64,000 nucleotides of DNA from Symsagittifera roscoffensis. Lineage: Eukaryota > Xenacoelomorpha > Acoela > Convolutidae. Location: NCBI RefSeq assembly GCF_963678635.1, contig NC_087067.1, positions 6,116,647-6,180,646 of the forward strand. The letters are read 5' to 3'. The position numbers and the translations under genes are program-made. Positions 55,327 to 64,000 of this stretch are shown piece by piece (the stretch's first letter is position 1; every line of letters begins with the position of its first letter). The notes under the pieces are model-generated. The model did not search any database and was not told where the DNA came from. It saw only the letters and a list, made by a program, of their open reading frames with translations.

Positions 55327-55547
55327 AAGTTTCTCTCCAATTTTGGTTGTCGGAAGACAAAGACGAGCTTCATCATCAATAAACTGTCAACCAGAATTTT
55401 TTTTGCGTGTTTTCAATTGAACTGGAATTGTGTTGTGATTTTACATGCAACTCAAAAGTGAAAAATAAAAAAATTTAACTTTTTTTTGAGTTCGTTTACA
55501 CTTTTGTATTTGTTTGTTGACTATGATGAATTTTCTAAATGACTAAA
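55327..55547 (+). repeat. Dispersed direct repeat, copy 1
   Basis: Matches 56802-57029 over about 220 bp with substitutions and small indels. Shared parts include GACGAGCTTCATC, CATGCAACTCAA, GTGAAAAATAAAA (which contains an AATAAA-type signal) and TTTTCTAAATGACTAAA. Differences do not concentrate at third codon positions in any one frame, so coding is not supported. Confidence 0.75.
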
Positions 55548-56801
55548 TGGTTTGCTTATAATGGTTTGCTCAGAAAAGTTTGAAAAATGGTTAAAGCTGG
55601 AAATTTGTGAATATTTTGAAAAATACTCAGTTGAATGAATAGTTTGCCTGAGAAAACATAGAAAAACGCAAAGCAATTCACGACAAGGAAGAGTTTAAAG
55701 AATCCAAGTTTCATGATTAATGAGCTTGCTGCTTGCTTACTACAGCCGATTTTTTGCTCGCCGATAGACTAATTGATAAGGGCTTGATAGTCACATTTAT
55801 TTGCAATTTTTCGCAAATGGTCAAATCATAAAGGAAAATTTTTACTTTTTTTTTAAAAAAAGACCTTAAAATATAGTTAATAACTTCGCAAAAACTTCAT
55901 GAAAAAAGGTAGCGGATAATAAGGCTACTTTTTAGTTGCATCAAAAATATTTAAAAAAGAAAATGATATTTTCTTGATCACTCACTTGAGAAATTTTTGC
56001 GTCCATTTGCCCATAAGCGAAACAGGAAATTCTCACGACACAGTCACACTTGGCGAGGTCGTCCATTTTTTCAAATTCTAAATGGATTTTATATGGTGGG
56101 AAATGAAGTTATTTGATTCGTTTTGATTTGCTACTATTGAACTGATATGCTGTTCGTTTTTTCATGATATGGTTTTCAAGTAGCACAGAATATTCCAACC
56201 ATAGTATTAAAAAGATGCAAAAAGTTTTTTTTCAAAATAGAGTTTTTTTTCTGCATTGTGTGATAAACAGATCTGAACTAAAAAAAGAATGTAGGCATAT
56301 TAGACACACACAGTGAAATAGGCCAATTGGAAATCAGTTTTTGAAGCAAAATGACTAGAAAAACGAAAAAAAAAAATTATTGTAAGAAAAGTTTTAAACA
56401 AGTATTAAACATTTTTCATTTTTTTAAGTTTTTGGAATTTGTGAAATTTTTGGTCCCCAAAATGGCGCTAATAATTCCACAAACTAACTTTACATGAGTA
56501 AAACTCGAGCTTTCACGGCTTTTTAGGGTGCATTGAAAGAGAGTGACGCTCTAATTCTAAAGACGCCAAAAATTTTCTTAAGGCGCCAAAATATACTAAC
56601 CGACGAAACGCAAATTTTTGATCAAGTCTTTCCGTTTCCGAAAAAGGCCTAAAAACGGCTTTTTGAACCTGTTCTTTTTTTCAAAAAATTTCTTGCGGCG
56701 CAAAATTGTTGATAATAATAGGGTTTTTATAGTTTTCTGGGAGTCCTCTGAGAATCAGTTTGGTAAAAAAAAGATCGACAAAGTTTCCGTAAAGGAAGAC
56801 T

Positions 56802-57029
56802 AAGTTCCTCTCCAATTTCGGTGGTCGGAAGAAATAGACGAGCTTCATCGTCAAGAAGCTGTCAATCAGAATTATTTTCTACGTGATTTTATCTGAACTA
56901 TAATCTGTACTTGATGTTATTTCACATGCAACTCAAGAGTGAAAAATAAAAAATTCAACATTTTTTGAGTTCATTCAACACACTTTTCTAGCTGTTTATT
57001 GGATATTTTGATTTTTCTAAATGACTAAA
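56802..57029 (+). repeat. Dispersed direct repeat, copy 2
   Basis: Partner of 55327-55547. It ends 40 bp before the first recognised exon of the dioxygenase gene. Confidence 0.75.
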
Positions 57030-57069
57030 AACTAATTTTCGACCTTTCTACTTTTGATTTGCTGTTTAG

Positions 57070-57409
57070 ATGGCTCGACACATCATTCTTTTCACACAAT
57101 GTTGTTACGTCTAAACTGCAGATGTTCAGAATGCTCCGAACCAAGTTCGGGCCAGAAAATGTTTGTGCCGTGGAATTGCAACCCAAACTACAAACTACCT
57201 AAAACCCAAAGCAGCTCGTCTGCAAAAACTCGCCCCCGATTCTCGTCTGGGAGTTTCGACGTTACTCGATGTTCACAATCTGAACAAGATGAAAACTTGT
57301 GGAACGTTGAGTTTCTCGATCGTAGAGACGGGTCCACCCATTTGGGTTCCGTGTCGAAGGATTTCCTCGCCGAGGTCTATCACAACTGCGAGAAACGACA
57401 GCATATAAG
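57070..57409 (+). CDS. Exon with N-terminal zinc-binding domain
   Basis: Acceptor TTTAG at 57065-57069, donor AG/GTCAGT. Encodes LLRLNCRCSECSEPSSGQK and an acidic-to-basic stretch ending KRQHI. The family pattern DG...LR.NC.C..C is recognisable, with RLNC where RDNC is usual. The middle (residues 31-75) is weakly conserved. Confidence 0.75.
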
Positions 57410-60400
57410 GTCAGTGATTGATGATAGATCATCTAATTTCTTATCGCTGTTTTACGTAATTTTTTACAGCGATTTTTTCACCCCAGTACTGAATTAGTTT
57501 ATGACCCAAATCATGGTTAAGGGGCGTGCATCCAAAAGTTTCATATTTGACGTCCATTCGAATATGGAAAAATTTGATCCTAAATTGTTCGATCCAGAGG
57601 CCAGGAACAACGCTTATCCCCTCGCTTAAGGTCAGCTGAATACCCAGCATTGTTTCTTTCAGCGAATCGAAGACCCCGAAACCTTTGACGGATGCTGTCA
57701 GGAAAATTGATTATACCCATTTCTACGGAACTGAAGAAGGTTTATTTGGAGCACTAACCGAGCTGGTCCATAGCGGTATGGTTATTCTCAAGAATGCGCC
57801 ACAACGCACTGAGACCATACAGATGTGTATGGCCCGATTTGGTCCAGTGGCAGAGACCATTTATGGAATTGACTGGAGAGTGAAAGTTGAAGACAATCCA
57901 ATAAACATTGCATACTCCAACGAACATTTGGGTAAAACTGTGATGGTACATAAGCTAGCCGAAAACTCTAAGCAGTCCGTTGCCTAATAAGTATCTGAAA
58001 ATTAAGTATTAAAAAATCAAAAAAAAACAATGGTAAAAATTATAATTAATTCATTTTTTCAATTAATTAAGATAATCTGCTCAATGTCGATTCGTTAATA
58101 ATTTGGCTGGTTTGTCCACTTTCGATAAACATTTTATTATTAGAGACGGATTTTGATTTTTTTTTGCAAAATGATCGCTCAAACAAACTGAAATCCCTCC
58201 TCTGTGAAAAAGAAAATTGCGTCGTCGATCAATTTTGAAACAAAGTTTAGCCAAAATACGAATGTATACCAGATTAAGATCTCTTATTCGAGCAGATATG
58301 AAAAGTGTCTCAATTCTGACCTATCTCAAAAAAAACCTAAGAACAAAAAATCATTTATTTGAGGTCAAAATGGCTGAAAAAAAAGAGAAAGCAGACTGAA
58401 AATTCTCAACAGTTTTAACTGCGACTTGAGACGCTTCCAAAAGACCTCATATAAGGTCCTAGTTGTGCTTCTCTTATTTTTATTAGTTTCAAGATTTTAT
58501 AACAGTGGTGGTAACTTTTGACTTGTGATTTGAAGTTGAAGTTGTTTTAGACTATCACATGGATCTGATCTATTATGAAAGCGCACCTGGTCTGCAAGGC
58601 TTACACGCCTACCTGTTCGACCGGGAGACCAAAGGAGGCGAGTCTCTCCTGCTGGATGTCTTTCCAGTTGCAGGTGAACAGACAGCAGCAGACATCTTAA
58701 TTTAAAAAAGCTGAAATTTTTGTTTTAAACAGAAATGGTAACGAGAGTTGTTTTAATAATGAAAACTTAAATTTTTACACTCGTTTTAACATAAGCCAGT
58801 GCAAATCAGTTGAATGATTGTTGTCCAGCTGGACAAAAAAGGTGTATTTTTGATTGAAAGTGAAGTTTTTTGAAGCTAGAAAATTTGATTTAAACTAGAT
58901 TTTTTGTCAATTTTAGTAAGACTGGTACTAAAATAATATTATAATCGATTATTAACCCTTGAAACTGGATGCGTTAGATCTAATTGTTAAATAATTAAAA
59001 CAATTTTTATATTCATTGTTTTTGAGTTCTTGTGAAACCTATATCTAAACTCTTAACATGTTTTTGGACGCAAATAATGTAATGCATCAATTTCTGTTCT
59101 TATTTCAGAGGAGTTCAGGCGTCTTCATCCAGATCTATTCCAGACCTTCTCCACGGTACCCGCCACTTTCCAGAAGATCCACTTCAGTCGAGAGAGTCCA
59201 GTGTATCTGCGTAGTCACAAACCACACATAGAGGTAGAATGCGATGGGGTTCGAATCTGAGTGGGATCTTTGTTTTTTGGGGTTAGATTAAAACGACCGT
59301 TTTTTTATCCCTTCTCTCAATCATTAAATTGAGAGAAGGGATATCCCTTCTCTCAATCATTATCCCTTCTCTCAATCCCTTCTCTCAATGGGATCTGAGT
59401 GGGATCTTTGTTTTTTTGGGGTTAGATTAAAACGACCGTTTTTTTATCCCTTCTCTCAATCATTAAATATTTTAAATTCATTTTGTTTCCAAGTCTGAAT
59501 TTCGACAATTTGAGTATAAAATAGTTTTTTTCCGATCTCAACATAAGTTGACTGAAATGATGTTTCTCTCCCAATCGGTGTTTTCCTCAAAGGTTCAGAC
59601 TGAATAATCTTTCACTTAGCAACATAAGTGTCATATCACACAGGTGAACAGAGATGGTGCCATCATTGCAGTCAATTGGAGTCCTCAGTTCGAGGGACCC
59701 CTTCTCAAAGCACGACCCGACGAGGTGGCTAGCTACTATGAAGGCAAGCAATCTGCAAGTCTTGGGGCGGGGGGGGGGTAAGATTGGTAAATAAAGTGAT
59801 GCGAAGAGGTGAATACTTTTATTGCTCTTCGTGCGTGATGACGGGGTGATTATGAAGTTTGAGCTTGAATTTTTGTTGGTCAAACCAATTTACTTTTTAG
59901 GCTTATATCGAAATCTAAGTAGACTCAATTTTTCAAAAAAAAGTCTGTTTAATTGAACATTTTGAAAGTTTTTGTTTCAAGTGCTATAGCTTTCTGCAAG
60001 TACCACCCTCGCCACGGGATATGGCTTCTTCAATTTTAAGACATGGCTCTTTTCAATTTTCCCCCACCTCACATAAGCATCAATTTTATGTTGTAAAGAT
60101 TGGTGTTACAAGGTTAAATATGATGATGACTAAGTATGTTTGCCATGACCAAATTAGTCCGCATGCCAATTTTTGTAACAATAGGCAATCGAACAATGTG
60201 AACAAAAATTCGCAGGTGGTGGAGGAGGTTTAGAAAAAGAGCCTAAAGTTTGTCTTCAAGAAACAGAAAAAAAAATTCCTCCGAAAATGATTGTCGTTCG
60301 GAAATTATTTTGAAATAGGTTTTCTGACGAAAAAAAATCACATTTTTAAAATGCCAGTTACATTATTTTCTAATGTTTATGTGCCGGTCAAAATCGTGTT

Positions 60401-60718
60401 TTGTGACTTTGACTGATATGTTATGATGATTGCTTTGATTTTGATTGCTTCGATGCTTTAGCGTACACCACGTTTGGACAGATGCTTCAAGACAGCAAAC
60501 TCGGAAAGCAATTCAAACTTGAAGAAAACGACGTGCTGGTCTTTAACAATCGGCGCATTGTACACGGCAGGACGGAGATCGAATCCCGCTCTGGCGGGCG
60601 GGAACTGATTGGCGCATATGTCAACATCGACGAATTTTACAAAACTTATAATGTGTTAGCGGTGAAATATGGCAAACAAACTTACCCTGTTCGTGTTGGA
60701 AATCACGACCAAGCATAA
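57070..60718 (+). CDS. BBOX1: Gamma-butyrobetaine dioxygenase-like 2OG/Fe(II) oxygenase
   Basis: Expected to hydroxylate gamma-butyrobetaine to L-carnitine using 2-oxoglutarate, O2 and Fe(II), the last step of carnitine synthesis. Six exons (57070-57409, 57663-57931, 58551-58673, 59109-59233, 59644-59743, 60462-60718) join in phase into 404 codons, close to the roughly 390-420 residues of the family. The N-terminal zinc-binding domain has C17, C19, C22 and probably H91. The oxygenase core has H206-x-D208 and H354 as iron ligands and R366 for 2-oxoglutarate. Y181, W185 and Y198 match positions that form the trimethylammonium pocket in human BBOX1. Trimethyllysine dioxygenase is the close alternative; the HMDLIYYES and GAYVN contexts fit the butyrobetaine branch better. 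The true start is uncertain: a first exon may lie upstream, or translation starts at the in-frame ATG at 57099 (394 residues). Exons are visibly richer in G+C than their surroundings. Confidence 0.85.
57663..57931 (+). CDS. Exon with substrate-pocket residues
   Basis: Acceptor TTTCAG, donor GG/GTAAAA, entering phase 2 and leaving phase 1. Encodes GMVILKNAP, FGPVAETIYGIDW and NINIAYS-type sequence typical of the start of the oxygenase fold. Confidence 0.88.
58551..58673 (+). CDS. Exon with HxD iron-binding motif
   Basis: Acceptor GTTTTAG, donor CAG/GTGAAC. Encodes DYHMDLIYYESAPGLQGLHA and GGESLLLDVFPVA. H206 and D208 are the iron ligands. M takes the place of the T seen in many family members. 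Confidence 0.92.
59109..59233 (+). CDS. Exon of oxygenase core
   Basis: Acceptor TTTCAG, donor GAG/GTAGAA. Encodes EEFRRLHPDLFQTFSTVPA and SRESPVYLRSHKPHIE, matching the helical insert of the family. Confidence 0.85.
59255..59466 (+). repeat. Intronic direct duplication with a perfect palindrome
   Basis: About 72 bp at 59255-59326 repeat at 59393-59466. Between them ATCCCTTCTCTCAAT and its exact reverse complement form a 15-bp stem with a 6-nt loop (59307-59342), followed by further CCCTTCTCTCAAT copies. Confidence 0.85.
59644..59743 (+). CDS. Exon ending at an apparent GC donor
   Basis: Acceptor CACAG. Encodes VNRDGAIIAVNWSPQFEGPL and ends ASYYE plus one base. The donor reads AAG/GCAAGC, a non-canonical GC site of the usual GC-AG form. 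Only this site keeps the frame into the next exon. Confidence 0.82.
59769..59778 (+). repeat. G10 tract in intron
   Basis: Ten consecutive G, 25 bp after the apparent GC donor. It is followed by TAAG, so its last G starts a second possible donor GTAAGA. Confidence 0.85.
60462..60718 (+). CDS. Terminal exon with distal iron ligand and 2OG arginine
   Basis: Acceptor GCTTTAG. Encodes FNNRRIVHGRTEI, with H354, and GGRELIGAYVNIDEFY, with R366, then a 32-residue tail ending in TAA at 60716-60718. No AATAAA is evident in the first few hundred bases after the stop. Confidence 0.92.
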
Positions 60719-60871
60719 CGAGTCCTGAAATTCAGCCAACTTGATTATGTTTTTCTTAATAACTAGACGCTGAAACGACACACCAAAACCCTGAGTGCCC
60801 ATATTGCTCAAAGAGTGGCGACAAGTTTTGAACTTTAGACTAAAAGCGGTTTTTAAAATTGTACGAACTGT
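60719..60871 (+). other. 3' region after the dioxygenase stop codon
   Basis: Presumed 3' UTR start; no clear polyadenylation signal or structure is visible. Confidence 0.4.
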
Positions 60872-61147
60872 GGTGATATATTATAATAGGTGGTAATTTT
60901 AATTATAGTGCGTGTATTAACTACAATGCATAATATAGTCCTTTCATTTTCAATCATTTGTACACGCTGCTTAGATAGTTTTTGTAAATACGGTACTCTG
61001 CCAGATGAAATGTTACTCAAAAACTCAAATTTTGCACTATAGCCATAAAACTTGGCTTTTGAAATTAATTATAGAAACTTTGCGAAGTATAACAAAAAGC
61101 GATCCAGCTATTTAACTGTAAATTGCCACCTATTGTAATATATCACC
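60872..61147. mobile_element. Non-autonomous DNA transposon with 27-bp TIRs and 8-bp TSD
   Basis: Termini 60872-60898 and 61121-61147 are inverted repeats of 27 bp with two mismatches, beginning GGTGATATATTA. They are flanked on both sides by the direct repeat CGAACTGT (60864-60871 and 61148-61155). The 276-bp interior has no transposase. An 8-bp target duplication occurs in hAT and some Merlin elements; the family cannot be assigned from the termini alone. Confidence 0.82.
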
Positions 61148-61509
61148 CGAACTGTATATATGTGACTCACATCGTTCCATTTGACCTAAAATCCTCCATA
61201 TTTGTAAATTCTACAGCAGCATATTATATTCGATGCTTAAATTTTAAAATTCAATTATATTTAGCCTCAAAATGGTGTTTTTTAATTACTAAATTTGATA
61301 CAGTTGTGGTCTCGTTTCGAAAATCTTAACGTGCAGCGTAAATTATCTCTTAATTTTTTTTTCTCATATTTTAATTTCGTTTTGATTTTGAGTCTAATCA
61401 GTAACGATAGCAGTTCTAATCGTTTGGCGGGATCACAATTCGAGGATCACAATATTTCAAACAATTTCTTTCATTTCGGACATACGGTTGTTTTTACCCT
61501 GTGGCAAAC

Positions 61510-61704
61510 GGAGCTTAAGAAATTAGACGAAAAGCAAAATAGACCATCAGATAATAACGGAATTTAGACAATAACATGCGCGCACATTTAGTGAAGTTTG
61601 TTTACAGACTTAAATTAACTTTTGGCTGAGTAAATACTGGTTGTCCGTAAATTCCGTTTCTTTACGGTCGTCTTATGTGCTTGCAGTCTAATTTCCTAGG
61701 CCCC
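61510..61704. mobile_element. Non-autonomous foldback-like transposon with 9-bp TSD
   Basis: GTGGCAAAC flanks the element at 61501-61509 and 61705-61713. The ends are inverted repeats reading GGAGCTTAAGAAATTAGAC and GGGGCCTAGGAAATTAGAC. An inner pair (61557-61566 and 61648-61657) is perfectly inverted about the same centre, so the whole 195 bp is an imperfect palindrome. Nine-bp target duplications occur in Mutator-like and Merlin elements. Confidence 0.8.
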
Positions 61705-61955
61705 GTGGCAAACATGTGCATTTAATTTTCTGTGGCACAATTTATTAGCGTTTCAAATAAACTACCCAGAACGAAAAGCCAGAAAGATCATTAAAATGCC
61801 AATAGATGTAACTAAACAACTTATTTCACTACCCGTATCGAGAAAATTCTTTATTTCTGACCTGAAATACTTTGTCTGATCAGAAGTTTTTTTAAAATGT
61901 TTAATTAAAGTATGGATTTTCTTAATTTTTTTTAATTTCTCATCCTGAAAAAGTC

Positions 61956-62032
61956 TCCTGATGGGGTTAGCACCCCTGCCCTTCTGATTTCTAGATATTT
62001 GCTCTATCCACTAGTCTACAAGCTTTGCTGCA
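61956..62032 (-). pseudogene. Possible isolated tRNA-like relic
   Basis: On the minus strand AGACTAGTGGATAGAGC resembles a D arm and A box, and GCAGGGGTGCTAACCCC resembles a T arm without the conserved TTC. Acceptor ends pair only partly. It is unrelated in sequence to the array. It could equally be the head of a tRNA-derived SINE or chance. Confidence 0.3.
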
Positions 62033-62039
62033 GATTAGT

Positions 62040-64000
62040 AGTTTTAGCAGTATAAAACTTGTTATAACAAATGTAAGTTTGCATTGGTTCGCTGCTGTTA
62101 TCGTGTATACTCGAAGCATGTTTATCTCGTTGCGGTTGAGCAGTGAACTGATTTCTGGTTATTTCTTTCCAGAAACTGTTTATTTGTAAACTAGAAAAGA
62201 ATGAGGTCACTTCTGCAAGAAAAAAACGAGAAAACTAGGCTAGGTAATCTATATAAAATTTCTATCTAGAAAAAGAGCTTCCGTTGGGTACGGGTAAGAA
62301 AAACTTAATATAAATTCGAATTAACAGAAAATTTATTATCTGCAAATTCTGCTTAACAGTCCATAAAATCAGTTGGGCCAAAACAATGCCAAAGTTAGTT
62401 ATTCCATAAATAAAACAAAAAAATTTAGTTTTTTAAATTTTTCAGTTATTTGTATAGTTCTTAACGTATTTTCTTTGTTTTTCTTTTGATAGCAAAACAG
62501 ATTTTGATTAAAAATCAATTTTATAACTTTTTAGTTGCCTTACAATTTCTCATTCAAACTCAGAAGAGATTTAATTATGAATAATTATAATCATCCCGTT
62601 CTTACGCTCGACCAACCTAATGATCTCCCGAAGTATTTGAAACGTTTGTTTAAGTTGTAAAAATTAGATTTCATATTTTTTGCATCCATAGTTTGTTCTT
62701 TTTTGGTCAAAAACGTGTATATCTATTCAAACCTTTTTGGACCACAAAGTAAGTTGTTTGTTTAGTGATTTTTTTCCAACTTTCTGTCAAGTTATGTTTT
62801 TTCAATGATCTTGTACAAACATAGCTGCTAGTTAAATTTTAAAAAACAACTATTTTATCAATATTTCTGCAAAAAAAAATACAATGATTGGTATGGTTAC
62901 TCGGAACGCGTTGCGCTAAAATAAATAAGTGTTGAAATCAAACGCAGAGCAAAAGAAAAAAATTTTTTTTTGTCAAAATTAAAGCAATCATTCTGGGGAC
63001 ATCACTTTTCTGTTCAGTCAGCTCAATTCACTCCAATTTGAAACCCATTCAAAACCGTAACTTTTTTGTTACTTAAATCGATCTTAAACTATTTTATGTC
63101 AGTGCGGGTAAGATTGAGTTTGCTGTACTGGAGAAAAAAGAAGTCGCGCCAAACTCTACGGTAAAAAAAACACAAAAAGATAGGCAGATGGTTGTATATA
63201 GTAAACTAAAGTTTTCTATCAGATAACAAGCTTCCTATGGTCATATTCATGGCCATTATCTCAATGAGCCAAACGTGCCCTTATCGTCACACAACGATAA
63301 GCTCAGATTTTGGCGGTTCTCGGATCGACCAACGAAAATTAGAAAGCGCATCTCCACTTAGAAACTAAAATTTTACGTGCATGAGGGGGTTTTAAAAGCC
63401 TTGCTTTAAATGAAGTTTCAAACCTTACAACTTCAGCTGTCCATCAAAAAGCCACTGACGACGGTGCTGTCTGTGAGCATAAGACCGTAAACCAGTTGCC
63501 CTGCGTTGCTTCCCGGATTGAAGATCACGTCAACGGGTATCAGTGACTCTGAAAATCACACCCGCTAATTTACCGCCAAATTCAAAAAATAAACTAACAC
63601 GCATAACTGGCGACTGTTCTTCTTTTTTGCGAAGAGAATAATGGGTGTACAGGTGTTTCAAATAAGTCACAAAAAGTGATTGCCGAGAAAGACCGCATTT
63701 CTACAACTTTTATCTGCGCACACCCTTGAGGATTAAAATTTAGGGGATTGCTTATCTAGGTCCGTTAACACACTCTAACTTAACGGCAAAGCAAAGTGGT
63801 CCTTGGACTGAGATTCACTACTATCCCCAATCCCGAAAGGGTAAGTTGATGGCAACTGTTTTGTACCGTTTTCTGTTACTTGCCCCGTTTTGTACTGCTC
63901 TTAGGGCTGTCTCGTTCGCTCGATACGATCGCAAAAACTTACAGATAAAATTGATTTCGAATAATAAAATTCCAAAAACAGAAGGTGCTAAGTGGCCAGA
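62040..64000. other. Gene-free sequence to the window end
   Basis: AT-rich sequence without a coding frame of recognisable family, RNA gene or tandem repeat. Confidence 0.5.

Larger units (their letters stand above)
55131..57069. other. Gene-free stretch between array and coding gene
   Basis: AT-rich sequence with no convincing coding frame or RNA gene. It contains the two related segments listed at 55327 and 56802. An upstream first exon of the downstream gene may be hidden here but cannot be identified. Confidence 0.6.

Noticed and set aside
57441-57650. 69-codon minus-strand frame in the intron before 57663
   Set aside because: It lies within an intron bounded by good splice sites and resembles no recognised family.
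59587-59883. 98-codon minus-strand frame
   Set aside because: It is antisense to a confirmed dioxygenase exon and crosses the G10 tract.
61123-61567. Two small plus-strand frames downstream of the gene
   Set aside because: They overlap the ends of the two MITEs, are AT-rich, and have no recognisable domain.

Overview
This is nuclear DNA of an animal, very AT-rich, most likely an invertebrate. A spliced gene with GT-AG introns and one apparent GC-AG intron, and tRNA-Pro bodies of the metazoan type with discriminator C and no encoded CCA, support this. A nematode or a similar small invertebrate is plausible, but the sequence does not settle the phylum.

From 1 to about 55.1 kb the window is almost entirely one tandem array of tRNA genes and tRNA-derived relics, nearly all on the minus strand. 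The ancestral monomer is about 230 bp: a 72-bp tRNA-Pro body plus about 160 bp of spacer. Class A copies look like tRNA-Pro (anticodons AGG, UGG and CGG). They alternate with a decayed class B copy and, in longer units, with a class C 3'-half relic. This gives repeating units of about 455-470 bp (A+B) or 512-525 bp (A+C+B). Some class A families carry indels or substitutions in the anticodon loop. From 35 to 49 kb two further classes appear: class E (decayed, minus strand) and class D (short internally deleted copies on the plus strand).

Regions: 1-5 kb, best AGG/UGG copies; 5-19 kb, mostly copies with a 6-nt anticodon loop; 19-30 kb, copies with a UUUUGGG loop; 30-34.5 kb, mixed and decaying; 34.5-37.5 kb, a 1.52-kb tandem duplication holding an intact tRNA-Pro(CGG); 37.5-44.2 kb, class D/E region with a 2.74-kb duplication; 44.2-49.2 kb, three near-identical 1.64-kb units each with a perfect tRNA-Pro(UGG) and a block of about 165-bp satellite; 49.3-53.5 kb, two 2,137-bp units; 53.5-55.1 kb, progressively decayed right edge. 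The left edge is outside the window.

To the right (57.07-60.72 kb, plus strand) is one protein-coding gene: a gamma-butyrobetaine dioxygenase-like 2-oxoglutarate/iron oxygenase in six recognisable exons whose phases join into one 404-codon frame. It is followed by gene-free sequence with two apparent non-autonomous DNA transposons, each with terminal inverted repeats and target-site duplications. The gene and the tRNA array show no functional link beyond proximity. Open reading frames across the array are by-products of tRNA and T-rich spacer sequence and are not annotated as genes.
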